This document shows positions 34,176-46,600 of a stretch of DNA of 64,000 nt, in pieces (position 1 is the stretch's first letter; every line of letters starts with the position of its first letter). Below the pieces are notes generated by a model. That model had not been told where the DNA came from. It saw nothing but the letters and a program-made list of their open reading frames with translations, and did no database searches. The stretch is taken from the NCBI RefSeq assembly GCF_037975245.1, contig NC_092569.1, forward strand, positions 34,200,668 through 34,264,667. The letters run 5' to 3'. Source of the DNA: Apostichopus japonicus. Lineage: Eukaryota > Echinodermata > Holothuroidea > Aspidochirotida > Stichopodidae. The position numbers were made by a program, and so were the translations under genes.

Positions 34176-35536
34176 CACAATTACCAGGTACTCAACAAGT
34201 TAAATGTAACAGTTAGGCAAAATAGGCAGATACAAATAATTTATTTTCACCAACAATTAAGCATAGTTCTGAGCTACCAGGTATGATTTTGATCTGCAGA
34301 AATTAATGTTATCTACATCTCTAAAACTATCAAGTATGATTTCCATCGCAAACATGTTAAGTTTACTTACGTCCCGTTAGCAACCGATTATTGATTTGGA
34401 ATGGTTATTATTTGGCATTTTAAATTATTGATGACTTCCACACCATATTCTCTCTTTCGCTCACCAGCTTTTGGAGTGATATATTAATATGTAATATATA
34501 TTACAGAGCCAAACATTTCGATCCTAGCAGGATCTTTGCCAGAGGCTCGCTGAAAATAAAAACGAACTAAGAAGACATCGAAAGACACGGATTGGAATTA
34601 TGGTGATCTTAGTTTTCTTCTGAGTTAGCGTCTGAAGTAGCTCCTGAACAGATCCCTCCCTCTTCACAGGCTTTTTGCACTTAGATATTACGCAGTTTTA
34701 CTATCGGTCTGGTTTGTCTCTCTCTGAGGTTTGGATTGACACAGAGTGGCTACCTCCTTCTTGATCTTGCAGATGACTTGGACTTCTTTCCAGGTGTAGA
34801 CGAATCAGCCGCAACTCGGATTGGAAGACGATAAGTAATGGAGAGTCAAGGAAACAATTTGTAAACAGTGGGAAATAGGATCGAAAACGTCAGTCCCTCT
34901 AACTGTTACATATTTACCAACTAAATTGACAAAAATATTACACAAATTATTACCAAAAAATTTTTTTTACAAAAATTGTTGACAAATTTTTCATACAAAT
35001 TTACACAATTATTCAAATTTTTACAAAACAATTTTTACAAAAATTTACGAAAATTTTTTATAAAAAGTATTACCGAAATTTACAAAAATACAAAAATTGA
35101 CATATTAACCAACTAAATGTCTCTTTTCATTCTAAAAAATAACATACAGTTTATCCATTATTGGGAAATGTCTTACCTGATTGATTTAAATCTGAATGTA
35201 AATGAACATAAGAAAACCTGATTGGGTATTTACAAACAAACTGAACATGTTTGGCTGGAAGGGGATTTTGTAAGAATGACCTAAGGGTTACAACTCGACC
35301 AGTTTTTTCTACCAACAGAACTATCCAGCCTTTAGTTGGTTGTGATTCCTATATAATTTCATCAAGAACTTTCTGTAATTGGAATTTTATACATTCCTTA
35401 TTAACTTTTCATAATTCTTATTTTTATGACCTAATTGTCCTCTGTATATGCTTAAATCTTACTGTTTTTTTTTAATTGTTTGACTGGATTTGTAAAATTG
35501 TTTGCTTTTATTTTATGCTTGTAAGACGTGATGAGG
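34176..35536. other. AT-rich intergenic DNA, no gene
   Basis: Bases 34930-35110 are a degenerate repeat of TTACAAAAATTT words. 34480-34560 carries another copy of the GATCCTAGCAGGATCTT segment. No coding region is supported. Confidence 0.4.
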
Positions 35537-35926
35537 CACCCGATACTCATAGCTAGTACAGTAACTACTGTTCATGTTCCACAACCGTGCACCAGTAACT
35601 ACTGCGCTGTATTCGTAACACAGTAACATGTGTTACAGTTGGCACAGTAATTACTGGAAAGATGTTACAGGTTGAACTACGAGTCCGACAGGGGAAAATT
35701 TGCAGTAATTTACAAAATTTTAAATTTAATTTTTTTAAACTTTTTAAATGTTAAATTTTATTTTTTTATTTTTTTATTTTTTAAATTTTCAGTAAGAAAA
35801 AACTTGCAGTAATTACTGTGCTACTTGTTACACATGTTACCGTGTTACGAACACAGCGCAGTAGTTACTGATGCACGGTTAAGGGACATGGACAGTAGTT
35901 ACTGTACTAGCTATGAGTATCGGGTG
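35537..35926. mobile_element. Foldback MITE, 390 bp, >100-bp TIRs, 7-bp TSD
   Basis: The element starts CACCCGATACTCATAGCTAG and ends with its complement; the arms match for over 100 bp with few mismatches. They contain repeated GTAACTACTG/CAGTAGTTAC words. The direct repeat GATGAGG lies on both sides (35530-35536, 35927-35933). The centre is AT-rich. The superfamily is uncertain: 7 bp is unusual and could be a worn 8-bp hAT duplication. Confidence 0.75.
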
Positions 35927-35933
35927 GATGAGG

Positions 35934-36819
35934 CGTTATACAATGAGTTGGTTAAGAATATATTTACATTACATTACATTAGACATGTCTTTTGCTGGGG
36001 TCGCCATTCAGAAACCACAGAAACTTGCACAACATGGACCTGCGAATCACATTCCAATTCCATTCAGAAATGTACTCTTCTCATTAAACATAATGTTAAT
36101 GTAAGCCTTCAATGTGTAAGGAGTGACAAATCTTGCATGTCAAAGCTCAGTGATGTTAACATAAGAACTACCTCGAAGGTTATGTGGAGTTAAAGTAGGT
36201 TAATGTTGCTTATGTTCAACATCTACAAATCTATAAGGTTGTCAAGTCTGAGATGAAGTCAGCTAATTGTTTGTTTACTTAACAGGGCTGACTAGTTAAC
36301 TACTGATGAGGATTTGACCATATGACGGATGAGCAAATCAAATAGATAGGCAAATAGATATCCATATATCTTAACACTGGTATAATCCCTCATGTGTCAT
36401 ATAATATGTGATATAATGTGTATCGTGTATCGTGTGATATAGTTGTAATGTAATGTAATAATGTAATGTCATAATTGTAATGTAATTGTGATATAATTGT
36501 GTGATATAATCACACAACTCAAGACAATGCAACAATGAAAGTGGCAAGACAATAGGCTATGACCATGAAAATTTGATTACAAATATACAACCCTGTCTCA
36601 AATAATCATATTGTCTATAGTAACGGTAATTCTGTTAGGAACTGAAATGTATATAGCTTGTATCAGATCTCAACAACGGATGTGGCATGGAAAAACCAGC
36701 TGTGACTGTGAAATAATTATACTTAATGATATAATATTAATAATTATGATATTAACAATAATAATATAATATTTAATAATTATCCTTAAAACACAGCTGT
36801 CTCAGAAAGAATTGTATTC
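35934..36819. other. Intergenic DNA downstream of MDC1
   Basis: No gene. TGTAATG/TGATATAAT simple repeats are at 36395-36515, and AT-rich repeats at 36715-36785. Confidence 0.45.
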
Positions 36820-36825
36820 TTTATT
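36820..36825 (-). terminator. Poly(A) signal of the MDC1 gene
   Basis: AATAAA on the minus strand, about 72 bp beyond the stop codon at 36897-36899, gives a plausible short 3' UTR. Confidence 0.55.
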
Positions 36826-36896
36826 TTAACGATGATCCATTACGTTCTTGGGTTTTGAACCAACACAGCTCCTAATCTCAGCAAAAAGTGAAAGAA

Positions 36897-38014
36897 TTAA
36901 AGTCTATGAATGCAACATTTAGTTAGTAAAGGATATCTCTCTGTGTCTATTTCTTGCCTCAAGAGGCCTGTCAGGAGAAATTCAGCAGTTAGAATAGGAA
37001 TGTCTGCGGCCACTGCTGGGAGGCACTTTGCCGAGTCTTCTTGACACGAGATGACCACGGTACGTTCCTGCTGCTGGCAAGGCACCCGAGCGAGAATCTA
37101 AGGTGGACAGAAAACAAATCGAAGATAGTCAAACATAAATCTCAATTTGTGTCTTGGTATCAACTTAACCGTGAAGGACAGTTCAAGCTTAAATTGGTTT
37201 TTGACTGACCAATGAGGAGTGAGAAACAGATCCTAGGCATCCTAAAGAATGTTCAAATCTAATTCCAGTTTTTGAGATAACACAATTTGAGGATGACTCA
37301 TTTTTTGCTCCTATCCAGAACTTGAGACAAGCAGGTGTGATATCACAGAAGCGGACTTACACAGTTGGTTTCCAGATTTTGTTTAAATTTACCACCCAAT
37401 CTTCTACCTCAATATAAGGATTCATTTCAACATGAATACACTACAGTCATTGATTTAAGTCAAAAATGAACATTAAAGCCACACAAAACATAATATTTAC
37501 TGCCAGTGTGCAGTGCATTAATGAGATCAAATCTGTTAGCTTCAGTTTCCCATTTTGGAACAAACTGACACAATTTCAATTAGATCAATCTTGATAATAC
37601 TATGTTCAAGTGCAAATACCTTGTTCCTCTTTTGTCAGTCAAATCAATCCCCTGCATCCATCCTGCCTACCCCCTCCCGTCTACCCCCCGCCCCCCAAAC
37701 CCTCTCCTGAGGTAATTTCCAGTAGATCAGTCTTGACAATGCTCTCTACAAATGCCTTGATTAGATTCCTCTTTAGTCAGTCAAAATATATCCCCTGCAC
37801 CCCTCCCTCCACCCCTTGCACTCCTGCACCCCTCCCTTCTTCCTCCCCCTGCTGGACTATTCTTTCTCTGATGCATTACCCTTTCTATTTTCGTTTTGCT
37901 GATTGTATGCAAGGACAAATGAAACCAGCAATGGAACTGTCTGTGAACATCAACAACATTTTATCTCATTGAATTACAAATGTAGCGGTTTGGTCTGCGA
38001 TGGTCACAAAATTC

Positions 38015-38073
<59 letters not shown>

Positions 38074-40695
38074 TTTTTTCATGCATGGGTGCATTGTTCA
38101 TGCCAAAATCACTCAAAAGCCAATTAAACAGCCAATATTTGTATTTGTTGCTTTTTTGAAATATTTTCCCGCTAAACTTGAGCAAATTTCTAAACTTTTA
38201 AAGTATTTTGATTGTCTCTAGACTGACCTCTCCACCAGCACTCCTTATGATGTCTTTCATGTGGGCCGGTTCTGGTTTAACGCTAGCAGTGGTGTGGACC
38301 TTCCATCCTGTCAGAAGAGCGCCCTCTCTTGCCTTCTCATGTGACCCGAGCAGTTTGAATTGATGTTGCTTCTCTGCATCTTTATCTATGAGTATAAACT
38401 CTTCTGCATCTATGTAAGGAGATTTATACAAAAGAAAATAATATTGCTAATATAATCTCTCAAAAATACAAATAGCTCATGAAAGGCATTGAAGACTCGC
38501 CCCAAACCGCGTGCAGCCATCTGAAAAAGTTATCTTTCTGTTGCTTGCAAGTGACGTTTTGTTTGTGTCGCTACAGTAATGAAACGTGATACCTTGTTAT
38601 CTTTAGCTGGAACTGAGATGTCCATCGCTGTATTGTTTGTACACTGTGCTGTGGGTATTGACCGCAGCTGTATGTACTGTACTGACTGTACACTAGTGTC
38701 TTATTACCGACGGTAGCAAGCTGTATGTATTTTCTGGGATCGATGGTGGTGTCTAACACTTCTGTTACACCTCAGTCGAAACTAGGTCAGATTACCGGCA
38801 TTAGACGTTTCTTTTCGCGCTAGTCTTCACACCCTTGAAAGCATGCCATCTACAGTTTTATCTCTTCTTTGACTATAATCCCAATCTGATGAGAGAGTAA
38901 ACAGAATTGACACTACTCACCGACAAACGTTTGCTGTTGCTTACTTCTCTCTAACCACTCTGGTGTGACTATCAGAGTACCCTGCGACAGGCAACAGAGG
39001 AATTTCACAGTTCGTCGAACCTGAAAGGAAGAGAAGGTTATGAAGAACAGTTTCCAGGGAAAAGCCTTGAAGATGACTCAATGTCAATACTACAAAAAAG
39101 AAATAAACAGCAGCCATAAGAACTAAACTATGGCTATTGATAAATTGATTTGTGCAAATATTCTCTGGTACTAAGTAAATTTTATGAGGTCTAGGGTCCT
39201 CCCCCACAATAAAAAAAGAAAGAGAAAAATTAATGATCAGAGGTCGAATGATACATTCTTAGGCATAATTAAGCCTATATAATTAGGTCTCTAATTAAGG
39301 TCTTAATTAATGTAAGATTGTCCAAAAGACTCTTGTGTGAGATTGAAAATAAGGGCACACCCCCTCCTCCACCTATCAGAGTGGTCTAATTCTTCTTGAC
39401 TGATATGTACAAAAAGTTCAAAACTGAACCACTCCCCTCCCCCTCCACTGATGACTGGAGGTGTGGGGCCATCACCATCACCACCCCATGAAGCCATCGA
39501 ATACAAGATCAAATCCTCTAGCATGACTGCTGTAACATCTGGCAAAGCGAATAGAATTGATCAGATTAGCAACAGACTTACTTTATCTGTCACCAAGTGT
39601 GTGCAGTCAAAGACAGACTCTACCAACTCTCCACCCAAAGATGTGACCACCTGTCAAAACAAAGATACCATCAACATGATGAAGAAGCATTCAGTCTTCA
39701 CCCTTCATCTGTTCTTTCATCTCTCATTCTCTATAAAACTTTAAAAAAATCACTGACAGCAAAAAAACACATTGTTTTACTACTTTTAACGTGTGCGAGA
39801 AGAATCCAGGCTGTAACCACATTTATGTCACCAAGGACAATTAGATGATGTCAGTCCTACACAGCTCGCTACAGTCGTGCCAGAGACAAGAGAGAGACAG
39901 GGAGAGGGAGATGGAGATGGGGGTCTCTACGTGGAAAAGAAATTTCCACCTTCATTACTTCCTTGACATTGGATGGGATAACAATTGAAACTTGTTCCTT
40001 GTTTTCAAGATATTGATGAAGTACAGGTATATCAAAAACGAAAAATTACAACTATTTTCTTGTTGTTTGTTTGTTTTTGAGAGAGAGAGAGATAGCAGTA
40101 GAGACTGACAGGAGGTAAAATATTGAATTGAAAATATGAAATTATGCCACTAAATTTGCATAATTTGGTGGGCATCATACAAGACAGTACCAGTACATTA
40201 CAACAAAACAAATCCATGAAAAAGGAATGTTCCGAGGGTCATTGAATGTATCATAAAAGAACAACTTTGGCTGTTTGCAGTGGTGCTTCATGGTCTACAA
40301 CATACTGTCAATTTATTTTTTTAATTAATTAATTAATGAATTTTGTGCCTAAAGTCATATTTTACCTCTTCCTAGTAACCAAGATCTAGCATCATTAAGT
40401 CCAGGTGACATCAATTGTTGAAAACCCATAAAATACGAAAAAAAAACAAATTTTATAAACATAATTCATGCATAATCTGATAATCGGAATGAGGCCTGAA
40501 TTTTAGTACCTTCTCTCCAGACTTATCAATAACTCCTGTGAACATAACTTTCGGCCTCGATTCACTAGATCTCCTTCTCAAGGATGGACTGCTGCCAACC
40601 TCTAATTTATCCACAGTGACCTTTGGGTTCTTAGATGTTGACCTTCCAGCTTTCCGATTGGACGTTTTGCTGGTACTCGTTGGAGTTGATGTGAT
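36897..40695 (-). CDS. MDC1: MDC1 tandem BRCT exons
   Basis: Exons 40695-40510, 39650-39582, 39020-38921, 38409-38228 and 37097-36897 have phases 0-0, 0-0, 0-1, 1-0 and 0-stop. BRCT1 runs from PKVMFTGVIDKSGEK through LGGELVESVFDCTHLVTD, RRTVKFLCCLSQGTLIV and TPEWLERSK. BRCT2 has LLTGWKVHTTASVKPEP, MKDIIRSAGGE, VVISCQEDSAKCL and PILTAEFLLTGLLRQE. The Thr-Gly of strand 1 and the Arg/Lys of RRTVKF correspond to the residues that hold the phospho-Ser and C-terminal carboxylate of gamma-H2AX in human MDC1. So this copy should read the H2AX tail. The first exon's N-terminal half is a basic Ser/Thr linker. Confidence 0.92.
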
Positions 40696-43600
40696 CTAAA
40701 CGATAAAATAAGCGATAAAATTAAAAAATTTTGAGTTCAGAACAGAATCTGAGAGAGCAATAAAATATCCTAAATCAGGACAGCTGACATCTGGTCATTA
40801 CCATGGTAACTAATCAGTGGTCATGTGACTAATGAAGTTAATGTTACGTTTGTGTAATAGTTTTGTCCATATCAAACTATCTTGCAAATTCAAACAAGTT
40901 TGCCACATCAAAAATTGAGAATATCTTCACCATCTCTCTTTTAGTGTTCAAACACTCTACTCCTTGATCAAGCTCTTGTAAAAGCAAAACTGTTCATAAC
41001 CATTTCAAAGTAAAAAAACAGAGACATCACTAGTCAAATTGACAAATTTTTTTCTACCAATCATCAAATAAGGGGTTGAAATATTTCATAAAATTTGGCA
41101 AGTCCCAGCCACACTACCTATCATGTCAACAAAATCATTGCTCTAAAAAAAAGTCAACTAATACATATATACAAACCTCTGAGGCATTTCTTGCTCCCTT
41201 TCGTCTCCCCTTTCTCAGAATGGTTGACCCCACACTACCTTGACTATCAGCATCTGCTGCATTAGGACTGGCATCTACCACTTTAACTACAGGGCTGTCG
41301 CTTCTCCTCTCTCTTCTGCTGCTGCCCAATGATGTCGGCTGTAAGGAGGTGATATCTTCCTTTTCATCCAAATTCAAAGTCAAATCCAAAGACAGCGTTG
41401 AACTGTTAGATTCTTCATCCCTATCTTTCCTCCGCCCTCTTTTAGGAGCACTACTTGGTTCCTTCGTAATCTCTTCCACCTTTGGCCCTTTTGAGCCACC
41501 TCTGCTCCTCGTGCTCCTCGAAGTAGTAGGAGCAACATTTACACTTTTATCAAGTTCTTGCTTTTTACTTCTACTCCTCGTTGACTTAGGGGTATCACTG
41601 GCAGCTGTGGTTCTATCACTATTACCTTTCCTCAGAACCCTGTTACTAGTTTCTCTCACATCCACATCTTTCTCTTCCTCCGCTAACCTCTTTTTCACCT
41701 CCTCCTCCTCCTCCTGATTGGTTAACTGGCTTCTTTTACTTCTTGTTGAACTCCTACTTCCTTTCTCATCCACCAAAACTTTTTCCTCTCTTTCCTCTGA
41801 CGCAGCTGCTTTGCTCTTCATCCTCTTACTCGTCCTGACTGGAAGAGGATCTTCTCCCTCTGTGTCATTCCTTCCCGTTCCTTTGCCAGCAATGCTTCTT
41901 TCCTCCTTAATTCCGCCTTTACCATTTCCTCTCCCTCCTCCTCGTGTATTCCTAGTAGATCTACCTCTTGTTTCGCTCTTATCCTCTAATCTCTCTACTA
42001 ATCTCTGCTCTCTCTCATCTGAGCCATCTTCCCCCTGTCTCTCACTGGTGACATCTTCACCAGTTTTCAGTTTACTTTCCTGATCACTACCAGACTGGGA
42101 TAGCACCTTCTCACTCCCTCCTTCATCAGTTACCTGACCTCGTCCCCTTCCTCTCGTCCTTCTTCCTCTGACACCACTGTTATTACCATCGGCCACCACC
42201 ACTCCAGTCACTGCAACCTCCGCCTCCTTAACCTTTGACCTAGAGCTCGGTTTACGCATGTCATTATTACTATCATCCTCTTCCACGGTTTCAACTATCC
42301 TCTCCCTGGTCGAGCTCCTTCTGCTTTTTCTCAATGGTGAGTCGGCTTCCGTCAAATCCCTCTCTGCTTCCTCCCTCTCCGGGGTGGTCAGAAACTCTAT
42401 GTTAGGTCTATCTACGGTAGCTGTTCTCCTTTTTCGACTAGATTTTGTACTTACACCTTTGCCACCTTCTGGCTTCTCTGTATCGATCTTATCCATCTCA
42501 CCTTTTTCTCTTGCTTCCTCATCCTCAACCTTCGTTTTCATTGCTTTGACTCTTTCCTCATCCGGTTTATCCACCGTTGCCAACTTCCTTTTCCTCTTCA
42601 CTTTCACCGGCCTTTCTTCCCCCGCCTCATCTTCATCATCTTCTCCTTCTCTTTCCTCTGTCTCCAGATTGTTCTTGAAGGTCAAAGGTGACGTCTCCTC
42701 TACCTGATCTTCCCCCTCCCATGACAAGTCATTCACCTCGGCCGCATCTAATTCGCCATCTCCGCTGCCGGTGGAACTCCGTGAACTGCGAGAAGAACTT
42801 CTCGTGGAGGACGTGACGCTGATACTCTCCGATTGGGAACTGGAGCTCTTTCTACCAAATCGAACTTTCTTCTTCAGTGAGCTGAGGAGACCCCCTTTCT
42901 TAGAGCTGTCTAAACTCTTCAAGCTTTGACTGCTCTTCCCTCTCTTCAGGAGTCCCTCGTCTCCAGACTTTCTCCTCTGAGGCGCTGCATCCGTCTCCAC
43001 CTGGTTACCCTCATCTCTGCTTTGTACCGGGTCCGGTTCTGCGAACACATTATCCGTCTGGATGAGATTATACTTGGAGTCAGTTGATGGGCCAGCTTCT
43101 TGACTATCCGGAACTTGCTGATGGATTAAAATAAACCCAAGGTTTATGAAACTTTTTTTTTCCCTTTCTGATTATTTATTTCTATTGTTAGTTTTTGCAT
43201 TTTGTATGTTTTATTTTAATGGCTGATTTCTTCTGACTTCCCTGTGTAATTAGTTTGTTTTGGAAAAGTCATAACCATTTTAAATCAGTCTCTGAGGTCT
43301 ACCTCTCTATGAGAACACAAGTAAAAATTATACTTATGTGACTTTGATTTACTGATTACGAAACTGTTAACATTTCTGATTTGGACGCCATTGAATCACA
43401 ACTTAAACTTATCCAGCAGAAAAGAATGGCTGAATAATTCATTATCTGTTACTTTTCTTTGGTGTCATTGATTAATAGAATGCAACAGTTTGAATGTCAT
43501 ATGCCTAATGATTTACATGCAATGACCAACTAATGGCAAACTCAGGCAATTAGCTACGGAACATTAGGGTCAAAGGTCCCCACCGGGTTGTCAACATCAA

Positions 43601-46600
43601 AAGACCAAACAGCTTAACAATTCTACAATGGAAAATTAGGCACAAATTTCTCATATAGTACACTTTAGATGTATGGAGTTATGCAAGATCTCGGTAAGGA
43701 AACGATTAAAAAATCAGAAATGCTCTTTATTAAGAGTATCACTTAGTTTCCTGATATTGAAACTGGGGGTCGTGACCCTCTTTCAGGTTTGCCAAGATTA
43801 TTTAAGAGGGTCACCACTCACCAAAATACTGTGGAGGGTTGCCACAAAAATCTTGATCATAAATTACTTCAAAAGTTGCGACATCATTTACATCATACAA
43901 TCAAGCACCACCTAATATCATGTGAAAATTGATCAAACGGCAGAGAATTGATCAAAAACCCATTCTCAGGCTACGACGTCAGCAATTGGAGAGTGGCCTA
44001 GATAATGAACGTGAATATTGGGGTCAGCAAGGAATAAAAACCAGTTTGCATACCAGGGATGTCATTTAAGCACATGCTACCTCTGTTGTGACACACCCAC
44101 TAATACTCACCTTATCACAACTATCATCCCCATAGACTTGTGTCTCGCCTGTATCTGCATGCTCATCGCCGTAAGCTTGCGTTTCTTCAGTCTCCATAGC
44201 AACGGGTTCGTCCCCTCCGTCATTTATCTTGGCACATTCTTCGGTATCCATGGTTTCATCATCTCCATACCGCTGAGTTGCATCTGTATCCATGGTAACT
44301 TTACCTGCCGTACCGCAATCTTTGTCGTGCCCTTTCTCTACTTCATCTACAGTCCTAGAAGAGTCTGCGTCGTCCATCCCGTACGCTTGAGTTTCCTCTG
44401 TGTCGTCATTTCCAACGTGTCCCCCCTCTACATCAATGGACTGACCTTCATTACTGTTATTCCCTCCAATAATCTCTAGAGCTGACCTAGAGCTTGGTTT
44501 ACGCATGCCATTATTACTATCATCCTCTTCCACGGTTTCAACTATCCTCTCCCTGGTCGAGCTCCTTCTGCTTTTTCTCAATGGTGAGTCGGCTTCCGTC
44601 AAATCCCTCTCTGCTTGCTCCCTCTCCGGGGTGGTCAGAAACTCGATGTTAGGTCTATCTATGGTAGCTGTTCTCCTTTTTCGACTAGATTTCGTACTCA
44701 CACCTTGACTTTCCATCCCATACGCTTGAGTTTCATCTGTGTTGTCATTTCCAACTTCCTTGTCTCCCCCCTCTACATCAATGGACTGACCTTCATTACT
44801 GTTATTCCCTCCTAATGTATCCGTTTCGATGGGACAAACCACCGTCTCTACGGGGTCTCCTTTAGATTCTGTAGATGAGTTGGTTAATCCTTTCACGAGC
44901 TGATATGGCACTGTGGGCATGGCTTCCAAGGAACTCTCCGTTGATTTATCGCTTTGAGATCGATGTAGATTGTAGTGCAGTGTGGGATATACAGACTGTT
45001 CCTTACCAGCACCATTTGTAACCCTAACCTCTTCCATCTCTTCAGAACCACCAGCAGTATCCATTGAGATTTCTCTGCTCCCGATATCATTTCCACTATC
45101 ATCTTTCTTAACATCCATCTTATTTTCTTGCGAGTTTGCATCAAAATTTGATGGTATGAATCCTTCGGTGCCACGGCGCACCAAATCAAGTTTCAGGTTT
45201 TCGGGTTTTCCGTCTTCATGAGACTTTTCGGGAATGTTTTCTGGAATGTTGTCTGCTGTTTCTATGAAAGAAGAAACACAATCAGTTAGTTACACTTAGA
45301 GAATGAATGAATCCAGGCTGTCCACTTCATACAAACATCAAGACATTGAAACTAGGAGAGTAATATTGAACATTTCTCTTTTTGTAGAGTGATTGAAAAA
45401 AGGGCTTGTAGCTCACTTACTCCCAACATATTTATATACATGACATAACATATATATTGTATGGTTATATAGTATATACATAATACAACATATTAAATGT
45501 ATGGGTTATATAGTATATACTGATAACATAATATATCATGATAGAGTATATATCATAACATATATAGAACATATGGTGATATAGTATACAAACATAATAT
45601 ACAACATATACAATGTATGGTTATATAGTACATACATAACACATTATATATGCTGATATAGTATATACATATAACATATATAATATATGGTGATATAGTA
45701 TATATACATAGCATACAACATATACAATGTATGGTTATTTAGTACATATGTAACAAATAATGTATACTGATATAGTACATAACATATACATGGTGATATA
45801 TTATATACATTACATATATATGGTGATATATTGTATACATAACATACAATATATAAAATGTATGATTATTTAGTACATATGTAACAAATAATGTATACTG
45901 ATATAGTACATAACATATACATGGTGATATATTAAATACATTACATATATATGGTGATATATTGTATACATAACATACAATATATAAAATGTATGGTTAT
46001 TTAGTACATATATAACAAATAATGTATACTGATATAGTACATAACATATACATGGTGATATATTATATACATTACATATATATGGTGATATATTGTATAC
46101 ATAACATACAATATATAAAATGTATGGTTATTTAGTACATAGGTAACAAATAATGTATACTGATATAGTACATAACATATACATGGTGATATATTAAATA
46201 CATTACATATATATGGTGATATATTGTATACATAACATACAACATATACAATGTATGGTTATTTAGTACATATATAACAAATAATGTATACTGATATAGT
46301 ATATACATAACATATTATATATGCTGATATAGTTAAACACAACATACAACATATATATATATATAATATATACTGATATAACCTTGGAAAATGACTCAAC
46401 TATGAGATGGTTTCTTCTTTTATGTTACACAAGATGTAAACAATTGACTTCATAAAATATGAAAAGTGATTTCACTCGTGGAGGAGGTTTTAATTTGCAT
46501 CATTGAAAAATGATGCTAAACAAAGATTGTATCATGGAATGTTCCTAAATCACATATTATTGTGCAATGCACTTAGTATCTAAACAATAATCTCATGAAG

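Noticed and set aside
37903-38221. Ile-Tyr repeat frames on both strands
   Set aside because: They come from a (TA)n microsatellite.
41349-42707. Long Leu/Ser-rich + strand frames opposite the large MDC1 exon
   Set aside because: They are complements of the Lys/Glu/Arg/Ser-rich coding strand, which has correct splice sites and phases.
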